From Chromera velia (Eukaryota; Sar; Chromeraceae): 16,611 bases of DNA. The DNA lies in NCBI GenBank assembly GCA_018398765.1, contig JAHBMJ010001723.1, positions 10,001 through 26,611 on the forward strand, given 5' to 3'. The notes beneath the pieces are model-generated. The model saw only the letters and a program-made list of their open reading frames with translations, had not been told where the DNA came from and searched no databases. How positions within the stretch are numbered: position 1 is the first letter of the stretch; the number at the start of each line of letters is the position of its first letter. Both the position numbers and the translations under genes were made by a program. Shown one piece after another: positions 1-10,200 of this stretch.

Positions 1-515
1 CATAGTGGTGTTAGCTATAATGTAGGAATAAAGGAACGATCTGAATAGTTACAGTAAAATTAGTTACAAAAAAAATGTAACTTCACGTTTTTTTGAAATT
101 GGTCCGACTATATCTTACGTTAAAAGTGTAAGTTTAAGATTTTAAGGTCTATAATCCCCCGCACGCGGCCTTTATGCATTGCGCGCATGTCAATCGTAGC
201 ACGCATATGTGTCAATCAGATGGTCAAGCTCCTTTTCAACAGCCAAACCATCCTTTCTTTCTTAGTTTGAGAGAGAGGCCTAGAAGAGCTCTACCTCCAA
301 AAATCCCGGGCCTTCTTTAAAGCCCTCCCCTAGGCCCTCCCCCAGAACTATGAAGAGGAGGGTGGAAAAGAGCTGGGCTATCAAGAGGGGAGAGAGGCTA
401 AAGGAAGCAGAGGGGGTGGAGGGACTTTAAAACGGGGGAAAAGGGAAGATAGATTGAGACTACTACGTTAGTCTGGAGATCTATACTAGGGGGGGGCACT
501 CTTGGGCTCATATAG

Positions 516-1045
516 GGTTACAAGTGCAAAAATGACATAAAAAATAAACTAAAAAACATTTAGACGAGCTTTTCACACAAGCTGGAGGTCCGACATGTTG
601 AGTTACTTCGAAATCAATCACTTTTACTGTATAGCTTATGTGGTTACATGAGGTTACACCTCTTATTATATATGTCCCCTTGTAAGGTTACAGGTTACAA
701 GGTTACAGACGGTCTTGAGGTCCGTAACCAACCAAAAAATCAACTTTCAAAAACTCTTCAAATTACTTCAAAAACACTTTAAAATGCATGTAAATGAAGG
801 TTACATCACTTTTGAAGAGGGTCATTTTAGGTTACAGGTTACAAAGTTATAAGGGGTTTGGCTACAAAGTGAAAGGGACACATCCTTTTTCATCAGTTTC
901 TCATGTAACCTCAATCAACAGAAGATGTTTTCAATATTTTTAGACGTAACCTGATGAAATTGATCGATTGGGACCACTTTTGAAGTAAAGGTAACATTAC
1001 AGGGGGGTATACCCTTATGTATAAGGGGTATTGAAACCTGTAACC
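516..1045. repeat. Cluster of GGTTACA heptamers
   Basis: GGTTACA occurs on the plus strand starting at 516, 642, 652, 686, 693, 701, 799, 830 and 837, and as its complement TGTAACC at 904 and 1039. Copies at 686/693/701 and 830/837 are back to back or 1 bp apart, while others are 10-130 bp apart, so this is a dispersed cluster and not a clean tandem array. A longer shared phrase, GAGGTCCG, occurs near 586 and 714. It could be a decayed satellite, a binding-site cluster or part of an unrecognised transposon. It is not the TTTAGGG telomere repeat. Confidence 0.6.
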
Positions 1046-1373
1046 CAATATAAGTGCCAGACCCTGGGATCTATATCATTATACTACCATACGACTTCAA
1101 CAAATGTCTAAGCTTCAAATGAATCGAATCAGCCCTCAATTACTACAGTAAGAATGCGATTGATTAGGTTTTATTAGACTTAAACATTATATAAATAATG
1201 ATTGCGGCATCAAATCCATGTTTCTAAATATTGTATGCCACTGTATCTTCGTACTAGTTAACGCTTATTGTTTAGGTACTTTTCTATCTACCTAAGGATA
1301 ATTTTGTATAAATTACGCCCTTAACCATAACATTTACATTTCAGCTTATATTATGCATCACATATAAAACGTG

Positions 1374-1394
1374 ACATGGCCCTTCGAGCCATGT
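1374..1394. other. Perfect 7-bp hairpin
   Basis: ACATGGC (1374-1380) and GCCATGT (1388-1394) are perfect inverted copies around a 7-nt spacer. They sit in AT-rich DNA with no gene nearby and no T-run following, so a terminator role is not supported. It may be incidental. Confidence 0.3.
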
Positions 1395-2691
1395 ATATAT
1401 AACAAAATTATATTAGTTACGGCTAATGCCACTATGTAAAAAAATCTCGAAAAGCGTATTTTTTTTTTTAATTATTTTATTGGAGATGACTGTTAAAGCT
1501 CAAACAAGCAAAAAACCTATATGAATTACTTATGATTTATGTGTTAGGGAGGCCTTGGAGGAGGACCAAAAAAAAAAAAAAAATCTGTCAACGCCTATAC
1601 CAAGACCAAGTCAATTTGGCAAACCCATACAGCCAATTACTACGATTATGATTGCAAATATGAAAAATATTTTTATTACGTAAACAGTCTTTTGAGACTT
1701 GCAACATGTTTCTGATAATATTTGTGAAGTCTGTGCAAATTTTCAAGTTTATACGCACCACCGATTCCGTTTGCAAAAAATATGAAAACAGAATCTCTGA
1801 TTTTTGCCACGGGGTGGCAAAATGGAGGGGGGGAAAAGTGAGGCGTGGTGAAACCAAAAAATGATCTGACACAACATAGAAGTCCTAGCTGAAGTCATAC
1901 TTTTAATTATGTCAAGTCACATACACTTTTATTTGCTGCATGGCCTTGGCTGGCCTAGTATCAAGGCTCTGCACAAACCCATTCATACTATAAATTTTGA
2001 CACAACCATCATTGTTATACAAAAACGAAAACGATGAAACCGGAGAAAGGTCCCGCAGTCTCTGCACAACTGCTTTTTTGGCAGACCCATAAGAGAAAAG
2101 CACAGAGTAATGTCCTGTATTGGATCAAATTCTCTTCAAGATGAGAAGATCATTGTTATCGAAAGATACATACGCCAGTTCAATTCTGTAGCCCGTCTCT
2201 TCTGGACTCCCCCAAAAAACTGACTGCTTGGGGGAATGAAACAACCACTGGGAGCTACATCTGTAACACATCTGCATTGATTCTTTAATCACGAAGGAGC
2301 CATATAGATTTGTAGACAAGGAAAAAAGAAAAAGCAAGCAACGCAGCAATAGGCTTGGGCTGGACTATCTTAAGCGACGTGATGGTTGATACTGAGCAAA
2401 CGAAGTGAAAAGAAAACGTCGAAGGTCTATGCAACAGTTTACATGCTTATCTGTATGCAGGGTTGCTTTTCTGGTCGGTAGCAGGTCTAGTCTACTGGCA
2501 ATTGCCGGTAACCGGTAATGGCCCCAGTCTGCCTTCCTTTTACCGACGAAAAAAATGATAAAAATTAGGGTCCCAAAAAAAAACTTTCGCCTGCGGCGCC
2601 AACCTTAAAAAACATGTTTTTAAGTGTTTATTGGCATTTAAAAAGCCTATTCACGCACAAAAAAAAAGAAAAAAAAAATGAATCATACTAT

Positions 2692-2705
2692 GAGAGAGAG
2701 AGAGA
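2692..2705. repeat. (GA)n microsatellite
   Basis: About seven GA dinucleotides run from 2692, followed by further GA-rich sequence to about 2717. It sits between an A-rich tract and the start of the tandem array inside the hAT-like element. Confidence 0.8.
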
Positions 2706-2756
2706 ATGAAAGAGAGTCGCTCTCCCTCCCACAGGACCAAACAGCTTCCATTCATG

Positions 2757-3300
2757 CTATTGCTTTCCTTGTCTCTGTTTGCCCATATGCACAGGCTTAA
2801 ACTGCCACCCAATCGACTTTCGTTCACACACTTGCCATCCCTGTCTCCGTCCGCTTAATTATAATTATACACAAAGGTCTACTTGCTTTTCATTCCCATA
2901 CTCGCTCTCCCTGTCAGACTCTCTGTCTGCTCACACATAAACCTAATTACTTTTCGTTCACATACTTGCCTTTCCTGTCTCTACAAACGCCCAACCGCCT
3001 TTCGTTCACATACTCGCCGCGGCCCATCCACTCGGGAATTTTTGGTACCAGAACTTTAAGACCCCTGCCAAATTTTCCCTTTTTTGCCCCCCCTTTGCCA
3101 AACTTTCCCACAAAGGCTTAAATAAGGCAAAAAACACTGCTGAAATCAAAACATCTGACCCATTGAAGGCTGATTTTCTCTAGTCTTCAATACCAAATAT
3201 TCCCAAGCTAAAGACCCCTTACCAATTTTTCCAGAGTAGATGGGCCGCGATACTTGCTTTCCCTGTCTCTGTTCGCTTATTTACTTATAATTCTTTTATG
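2757..3300. repeat. Degenerate tandem array, about 48-70 bp units
   Basis: A phrase close to TTTCGTTCACATACTTGC followed by a CTTTCCCTGTCTCTG-like tail recurs with unit starts near 2818, 2888, 2952 and 3000. A partial unit lies at 2757, and the tail of the 3000 unit resumes at 3250. Unit spacing is irregular (70, 64, 48 bp). The unit starting at 3000 is cut after ATACTCGC by the 3018-3249 element and resumes exactly where expected, so the siblings serve as an internal reference for the empty site. Confidence 0.7.
3018..3249. mobile_element. 232-bp MITE nested in the tandem array
   Basis: The left end begins CGCGGCCCATC (3018-3028) and the right end is its inverted copy (3239-3249). The inverted match continues to about 21 bp with two mismatches, then degrades through a T/A run and a shared TGGTA. 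Flanks are atactcgc (3010-3017) and atacttgc (3250-3257), an 8-bp target duplication with one mismatch. Just inside the ends there are also direct copies of an AAGACCCC...CCAA-TTTT phrase (about 3058 and 3212). No coding capacity. The superfamily is unclear: 8-bp duplications suggest hAT or a relative, but the CGCGGCCC terminus does not fit the hAT YARNG rule. Confidence 0.7.
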
Positions 3301-3612
3301 TCTGCTTGCTTGCAGATGGAAAATCTCTACCCTTTTGGATCTCCGGAGTCAGAAGCCCTTCGAGGCCTTAGACATCAGCTTTTAGCGGCGGGTCTTTCTT
3401 TGGAGGCTGGAGCACTGGATTGGGGGGACCGCCCAAACTTTGAGGCGGACTCTTTCCGTTGTTGGAATCGTGTGGGTGCATCTGTCTGGGCCAGCTGTGG
3501 TCATTACGGCCAGCGGTTCTCTGTTTTTGGACGCCAAATGCAAGACGGGACCCATCGCTTCGACCTACATCATCTTCAAGTACACTGGCCGCATAGCTGT
3601 CCCTACAGATGA
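3298..3612 (+). other. Open frame of unknown nature inside the hAT-like element
   Basis: A 104-codon frame opens with ATG at 3298 and has a second ATG at 3316, just after an acceptor-like tgcttgcag. It reads about 60 residues of varied composition (starting MENLYPFGSPESEALRG from the second ATG). A second plus-strand frame, open from about 3385 to 3628, overlaps it and also has protein-like composition, so a decayed exon with a frameshift near 3440 is possible. I see no known domain and no hAT transposase signature. It could be a captured host fragment or chance. Confidence 0.2.
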
Positions 3613-4416
3613 CGTATTGACTTTTTGAATTAACCTTAAGTCTAAACTTAAGTGATTGATTGATTGACCTATAACCTAGGATTTAGGTTATTGAAAAGTG
3701 TTAGTGTGCTTTGTCCCTCTTGTTTAGCCACCTTATGGCGTCCAGACAGAAGGTAAAACAAGGACAAGAACCTTAGGGAAATTTTAGAGAAGGAACGTGA
3801 ACAACACTCATTCAGGCAACAGGTTATAGAAGGTTTAGCTCTAGAGTGATCTGGGATTCTAGTCAGCTAGGTTCATTCTATTATGCATGGTTTCTGCTCA
3901 GTCCTCTTTCTGTTCCTCTCTCTCAGACTCTCAATCTATACCAAACAGACATTAGACTCAAACAATGCTATCCGTTGCTCGAGTCATATGTTGCATACTT
4001 GAATACGAAGGTCAGACTCGATTTCAACGACTTTGATCGACGTGCGCGACACGTATAAAGCAAAGCGCAGCGGCAGAATGTGGCGCGGCATGCTGGCTCA
4101 CTCAGTCACGGTGCATGCAAAGGCTCAAAGGGCACCGCTACAGGGTAGGACTCTACAAGTGACTGTTAGAATTCTGCCAAGTCTTTGCCAACTGCCAGTA
4201 AACTCTGCCGGTAATTACCGGTTACCGGTAATGAAGCTTGTCTACCGCCGAAAAAATCGGCAACCCTGTCTATATGTATGTGCATCTCCATAAAAATTAA
4301 CCAATCAGTAAAACAGCAAGCCGAGACTTCAACACTGCAATAAGTAGGTGTCGTGTACTCATAGCAACACACTCCTTGGCTTTCTAGACTTTGGGGAAGC
4401 CCTCTCCTTCTTCTAA

Positions 4417-4659
4417 GGATCGGGCACATTTGCTAAACTAACCGGTCATACTAGGGAGGGCAAATCTGCTTTCAGAAAACCAAGCAGCACTGCTTACAGT
4501 GTTAGCGGTTCCGTCTGCACCAGTGAAGTCATGAAGAGGAGAAAGAGAGACACGTTGATATATAAAAGTATCAAGAAGGAAACAGATAGACGGTCCTCCT
4601 GTGTGTTTTGTAATAGAGATGGTGTGGAGGCCAAACCGTTGCTGGAAGGTCAATGTTGA
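4417..4659 (+). other. Short Cys-containing open frame, unidentified
   Basis: An open plus-strand frame of 80 codons lies between stops at 4414 and 4657. Its first ATG is at 4531, leaving 42 residues rich in Lys/Arg and ending with a CVFCNRDG...EGQC arrangement that faintly recalls a zinc ribbon. It lies between the hAT-like element and the inverted repeat at 4751. A donor-like sequence (GAAGGTCAAT, about 4644-4653) just before the stop would also allow it to be an exon. No family is recognised, and a chance open frame is the main alternative. Confidence 0.15.
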
Positions 4660-4750
4660 GAAACGAGCAGCGAGCCGCCAAACGGCAAGCTTCTGTAAAA
4701 GATGAGGTCTTCAGAAGTATGTTCCTTGACTGAACGCCAATGATGAAGTG

Positions 4751-5976
4751 GCAACGCAACACGGCGGCGGGTCATACAGATGTGCATGGACTAATTAGAA
4801 CCCGCCACCAGACCTTAACCGGCTCAAAAATTTTGAGGGGAAAAGGAACAGCCCTCTGTTCCCTTTTCCCTCCTGGACTCAAAGCAATGACCCTAGGAGA
4901 CGTCAGTTCGCCTCTTTAGACTCTCTCTAGCTGCTTGGTGTAGAAAAAACGACTTCCAGACTCACAGGGAGTCCAAAAAACGGACGTCTAAGGTCTGACA
5001 CCTAAAGAAGCCAAAGTGGCCTTCCTGGACTCAGAAGTTCAGAAAGGGCTGTGGTACATCAATGATGATAAAATGTATAGCAACACGCTCCATCTAGTCC
5101 AGGTAAGTTAGTTCTAATAGGGAATAAGGAATGGTTGATACACTGTGGACTTCAACTGACAAGTCTGCTCATGAACAGAAAGATACACTCCAGATAGCGC
5201 CCTCTATCAAATTGCTGGAAGGGCTTTTTCCTTCTTGAGCACTTCAAACCTGCAGCCATCGCATAAAAGTACTGCCCAACACTCATATGCTCCTGTTTGG
5301 AGGGAAAAAGCAGGACAGAACCACTTACCGGGGGAGCTGGAGGTCGATTAATACCCCTGAGACGCCAATTCTCCACAACAGGAAGACAAAACAATCTCGC
5401 CTTCCCACAACCAGCAGACTCACCAGGAACCTATCCCGCTGGCCTGGGAGGATGACAACAGACATAGAGCATTGGGCAAAATTGCTGGGGATCGATTCTG
5501 CGGCCTCCTGGTAGAAAGAAGGAATGTTGCTTTGGAGGCCTGGGAGGTACTTTCCTGACTGGTCCAGACTGGAGCTGCCAGACACGCCAAAGCAGATCAA
5601 CTGCGTCACAAGACTTCACTCCGACATAGAGGCAAGCTGTCTAGTACTAGGAGAGCGGAATTGTGCCAGTTTGACCATCGGTACTGCTCTACACAACAAG
5701 GTAGACAGGAAGGGACAAGAGGACGAAATGACCTTTCTCTGTGTGTTGGTGTGCTTTTTAAGCATTCTAAGCATAATTTCGGGATTTTGAGAGTGGTCCC
5801 GGAAAGTTTTGGCCCAAATTCTTGCACCAACGCACTCAGCGGCCTCTGAAGACCAATTTGGTGCCTTTCTGGGCCCTGGGCGCCGCCGGAATCGCGCGGA
5901 CCGGCTTAACCGGCTCAAAAATTTCAGACCCTTCTAATTGGTCCATGCACATCTGTATAACCACCTTCCGCGTTGC
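4751..5976. mobile_element. Candidate non-autonomous element bounded by inverted repeats
   Basis: ATACAGATGTGCATGGAC and nine following bases (4774-4800) recur as the complement at 5932-5958 with one mismatch in 27. An outer GCAACGC block is also inverted (4751-4757 and 5970-5976) across a diverged G-rich spacer. The inside of each end carries the same 19-mer TTAACCGGCTCAAAAATTT, but in direct orientation (4815-4833 and 5906-5924). I see no convincing target-site duplication, so the outer limits are approximate. The interior of about 1.1 kb has short frames on both strands without a recognisable domain. Confidence 0.45.
4837..4870. other. 15-bp hairpin just inside the left inverted repeat
   Basis: GGGGAAAAGGAACAG (4837-4851) pairs with CTGTTCCCTTTTCCC (4856-4870) around a CCCT loop, with a single bulge or mismatch. 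It follows the palindrome CTCAAAAATTTTGAG (about 4823-4837). Subterminal hairpins are common in foldback-type and MITE elements, which supports reading 4751-5976 as mobile DNA. Confidence 0.55.
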
Positions 5977-7297
5977 GAAGCTCCAGTGTTAGAGTATAGA
6001 TGTCGCCGGACGACCATAACCTCACTTGTGACTGACCTTTCCAAATCTTAGTTTGCCCACGTTGATATCCTGGTCGATGTGGTCGCTTCTAAAGCTCCTA
6101 GACGGTACAAAACGAAGAGACAGCACTGTAGAAAGACGATCCTTCTGTCCTTCAGAGAATGTTCGTTTGATTCTTTTGGTTGTGAACCTGAAACGGATGT
6201 CCGGTAACTTGTCTGTGATTTTCGATACCGAAAAAGTAGTGAAAAAGTGTCATTAATTTTATTCAGACTGACGGAGAAAAACCCAGAAAACGCCCCTTTT
6301 GGGTGGAGGGCATGTAGTTCAGGACTGTGACGAAATTAAATAAGAAAAGGGGGGGAAGGGGTCAGAGCTCCTTCACCACCCTGTAGTGAAATTAAATCTG
6401 TTAGTGCGCCGCCCCATACTGTTAGAAATGGCATGCTAGATGGCATGCTGCGGACAGCGTTATGCACCTGCACGTCGGCAGTAGTCAGCAGTTTTTTTTT
6501 TTTTTTTAATCTAATGCACGGCCTTGATATATACGTACAGATAGTCAACTTGAATTTGAATGATTCACTTATAGTGATTCACACCGCGGCAAAGTAAAAA
6601 TGAATGACATTTCTAGTGACATTTGACGGCGAATTGACGTAAGTAAATGTTACCAATTAATTTCATTAACGGTAAAAAAAAAAAATAAAAAGAGCTTAAA
6701 AACAGCATGCAAAACTGCATGCCGGCGATGATGCCGCATCTGATATCCTAGCTGATGTCTGGAATGATACTTGAACTAGTAGTACCTAGGATCATACCAC
6801 ATAATATTCTGTCACCTATTGTCTGTCACAGTTTTTTGCAGGGTTCTATGTCCAAATCTATTTCTGCAGCTACCCCGACAGGTGTTTTTTCTATTCTGTC
6901 ACCTTTGTCATGCTTCCACATGTGTTGCCGATCCATCGCTTTCTTTTCTGATCGATTGATCAAGCAAAGGAGGCAGAACATGCGAGAGGCCACAGACGGA
7001 AAGACAGACAGAGTAAAACAGACAGAACAGCGACAGGTTTGCAGACAACCAGGCGTCTTTCCCCCTGCGTCCTTTCCCTTCATCTCCCCCCCCCCTAGCT
7101 GGTGCTGTGCTCTGGTTGCTTCTGTTCACTTCTTAATTCATCACAAAAGAAAAAAGAGACTGAGACAAAGGGAACACAATGGACCGAACGCCAATGCAGA
7201 CGCTCGTGTCTTTGCTTGCAGATGCAGCAGAACACATCCCCTGCACCCTCCACCCGTTCACCCTTTCAAAAGGAGTTTTTCTTTTCTAGACTCCTTG
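5977..7297. other. Gene-less stretch downstream of the TSP1/vWA gene
   Basis: No gene is recognised. There are homopolymer runs (poly-T near 6492-6507, poly-A near 6674-6685) and a repeated GCATGC motif. The long plus-strand frame from 6755 to 7729 has low-complexity composition, and its second half is the antisense of the last vWA exon, so I do not call it. On the minus strand, 7297 downward is the presumed 3' untranslated region; I see no AATAAA within the first few hundred bases. Confidence 0.5.
6430..6723. repeat. Inverted pair of GGCATGC-N6-GCATGCTG
   Basis: GGCATGC, six bases, GCATGCTG occurs at 6430-6450, and the same arrangement occurs on the opposite strand at 6703-6723, where the N6 differs. 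The right copy is itself a 7-bp hairpin, GCATGCA/TGCATGC (6705-6722). The pair could be the ends of a roughly 294-bp MITE, but no target duplication is visible and GCATGC is self-complementary, so chance is a real possibility. Confidence 0.25.
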
Positions 7298-10200
7298 TTA
7301 TGTGGTGTTCGAGCTGTGAGTGGAGGTCACAACGCCCATCTTATCGTCCTTGATCACCACGTTGGCCTTGTAGTTCACGGGCTTCATCACGATGTCATCG
7401 CAGGCTTTCTCGATCAACTTCGCAATCGCCTCCTCCTTCACGAACTCATCGAACGTCGGAATCGCGACGGTCGAGTCGCTGCTGGAGAGACTGTTCATCT
7501 CAGCAATAAAGGCAGAGTCTGCGTTCCCCAAGGGAACCACAATCAGACGCACCCCCGAGTTGACCAGGTCCATCGCAGCGTATCTGGTCATGTCACGAGC
7601 CCCAGGCTGGCAGCAGGGGTAGCCGTCAGTGAAGAGCATGACGGTCTGCTTTGCCCCCTCAGCCGCTCTGCCGCCCTCCACGAGGAGGTTTTGGGCGTGA
7701 GCAAGGGCCATGTGGGTGTTGGTGACTGAGCCCATCCACTCGTCCTGCATCTTTCCGGGGTACAGCCTGTTGATCTCGTCCACGTCGTCGGTCAGGACGG
7801 AGTACGTCATCGTGCCCCAGGAGAAGATCACCGTGCCCAACTGCAGGCGGCATTAATTGTGCGCGCAGAAAGAAGCACACAGGCAGGCACGCATACATAC
7901 GTATGCGCGATGCATGAAATATGCATGCATGCTCTGGGCACAGACATGATGTGATCGTAAGAGGTTATCATCGCGCCCAGTTGCACATACGACGTCGAAA
8001 AGCCCTCTTCCCCGCTCTCATTTCGGGAGGGAAAAACACAGAGTGTGGACAGAAAGCTAGGAGGAAAGTGAAGAGTCGAAAACGCACTCTTTAGACGACA
8101 AAAAAAGAGAAGCTTCTCCCTTTCTGTTTCCCCTCTCGAAAGTGGGACACTCTGCCTTGAAACTTTGCTCAATTCTGCACAAACGTCATCCGTGCATCCA
8201 TCCATCCATCCACCCAGCCAAAAAGACTATCCACACACTCGTTTCTTCCCTATGCCTATCCCTTGCCGGCCTTCTCCCAGATGGAACGAACATACTCACC
8301 AGGCGGACCTAAAGTTTCGATGGGTGAACCCCCTCCCTCCCCTCCCTTCCTCCTTTGCTCAAGAAGTTGTTCCCCTCCTACTGCTGACCTTGACGTTCGC
8401 GTAGTTCACCTGGTGTGCGATCGCACTCACCCCCACCACGACCTTCGGCCAGTTGTAGTACCCGATCGACCCGGAAGAGTCCACTACGAGCACGATGTCC
8501 ATCTTGGTGTTGCAGATGGGAACACCGGGGGCGCAGGTCTGCGTGTTGCAGTCCACGAGCTCGTACCTCTGGGGGTTGCGCTTGCCGGGACAGGTACCGT
8601 CTCCGATGGCCTCGGTCTTCACGTGCTTCTCCCTGAACTGTGTCCCTCCCCCGCAGTAGGAAGTGCAGTCGGAGAAGGGGGTCCAGTCGGTCAGCTCGCA
8701 GTCCTTGTCGCAGATGCCGGCGTTGCAATCCTCCGACTCCTGGAGGGCGGGGCAGGCCTGGCCTCCGTACATGGGGGGTGTCTCGATCGATCTCACTCGG
8801 TAGTGGGTGCCCATCCCGCACTCGGCAGTGCAGTGGGACCACGGGCCAAAGGGAGAGACCTGAATGAAACAAGAAAGTGAAATGCAGGAGGACAAAAGGA
8901 GACGAGGAAAGGGAAAAGCTCAGAAGAAAACAAGAGAAGGTGGAAAATTTTCTCAAATTCTCTTTCTCTCCCTGCCTCCTCATCTTCGTTTCCAATTTCC
9001 CCTTCCCTTCTCCGGGCGGGGATCCCTCCCCCCCTCTCACAGAAAAAAGAAGATTTGAGGAAAAAAAAAAACGTAAGACAGAGCCTTCATTCTCTTTCCC
9101 TTTCGGAGGAATTGAAAGGTGGATGATCGAACCCAATAGAGACGAAAAGAAGAGGGACCCCATGCGAGAACGAGGGAGGCATGACGAGGAGCAAGGAAAA
9201 AGAGATCGCCGATGCCAAATGGAGAAACGAGCGACAAATGAGACAGACCACTGCCGTCAAAAGCCCAATCGTTTTCTGTTTTTTGCCAACAACTTGTCAA
9301 TGAGCTGAAGGAAAATAAAAAAAAAAAAGTCCAAAATCTACATTCTGTCGACTGACCTTGCAAGGAATGGGGCATGCGAACATGTTGCAGCTAGTGGCCA
9401 TCTCGAGAGACGGGCACTTGGTGCCGTACTTGTCGGTGTTCTTGATGATCACCTCACGCTTCCATTTCTTTGACCCGCCTTCGCAGGTTCTGCTGCACGC
9501 AGTGGCCTCGAAAGGGGAGACTTCACAGTCCCAGACCTCGTTGGGCACGGAGGACATGCGCATTAGCTCGGTCTTCACTCGGATAGACCCGCACATGGCC
9601 GTCTTGTGCTCCTTGATGGTCTTCTCGCAGTAGGTGCGCTCACCCTCGTACTGGTCAAGGAGCTCTTTGTAGTTGTCCTCGACCATGCGGATGGACTCCT
9701 TCAACTCAGTGATGCGCGCAGTGAGAGCGCTCGTGTGCTTGGTGCAGAAGTCGACATGGGTCTCCCAGCCGTCAATGTCGAGCTCCATGCGGTTCTTGGT
9801 CTCCTCGCAGATCTGGGCGTTCGCGTTCCTGTAGTTCTTCTCGTCCGTCAACTCAGCGTCGATATCACCCCCCAGATTCGAGAGGGTCTCGAAGAACTCG
9901 GGACAGAGGGGGGAACCTGCAAAGGAGCAGGTGGCCTCGGCGTCAACGCTCTCCCCCTCAATCTGCTTGTTGCGGATCTCCTTAGCGAGGTTTCGGGCAT
10001 CCTCGTTCTGCTGACTGGGGGAGCCCCCCAGGTTGAAACCTGAGTAGGCAGGGAGGGGGGTGGTGGCGGCAGCGGTGGCTGTGGAGGTGGTGGCTTTTTC
10101 TCCCTCTCCCTCTCCTTCTTGTCCCTTCTCAACATGGGACTGGAGGAGCATCTCGAGTCTACTCTGCAGCTCTTTGAACTTTTTGTTGCTCATCTGAACC

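Larger units (their letters stand above)
1..2457. other. Gene-less left flank
   Basis: I recognise no gene in this stretch. Open frames are short, AT-rich and without a recognisable motif. The DNA alternates between a purine-rich stretch (about 340-480), a cluster of GGTTACA heptamers (516-1045), AT-rich sequence (1140-1500) and unremarkable low-complexity sequence with A-runs. A small perfect hairpin lies at 1374-1394. The short minus-strand frames at about 1588-2349 have no domain-like pattern and I do not call them genes. Confidence 0.6.
2458..4268. mobile_element. hAT-like DNA transposon, non-autonomous or decayed
   Basis: The two ends are inverted copies beginning CAGGGTTGC (2458-2466, and the complement ending at 4268). 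This fits the YARNG-type start of hAT termini. A weaker match follows (a C/T-rich run then CGG(C)GGTAG), and both ends carry a subterminal CCGGTAACCGGTAAT at nearly the same depth: 2505-2519, and inverted within 4214-4232. The flanks are tctgtatg (2450-2457) and tctatatg (4269-4276), an 8-bp target-site duplication with one mismatch; 8 bp is the hAT length. No hAT transposase (no DDE or hATC segment) is readable inside the 1.8 kb, so it looks non-autonomous or gutted. A tandem array and a nested MITE lie inside. Confidence 0.65.

Noticed and set aside
5152-5918. Cluster of overlapping 60-100 codon frames on both strands
   Set aside because: Six-way overlapping short frames with no shared domain; they lie inside the candidate transposon and none stands out.
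6755-7729. Long plus-strand open frame (324 codons)
   Set aside because: Its 3' half is antisense to the vWA exon, and the rest is low-complexity with no domain pattern; the minus strand explains the openness.
8263-8880. Plus-strand frame of 205 codons
   Set aside because: Antisense of the TSP1/vWA exon 8859-8389; GC-rich coding DNA tends to leave the opposite strand open.
8378-9163. Minus-strand frame of 261 codons in another phase
   Set aside because: It runs through intron 3 and reads exon 4 in the wrong phase, giving Arg/Leu-rich sequence without the Cys pattern of TSP1.
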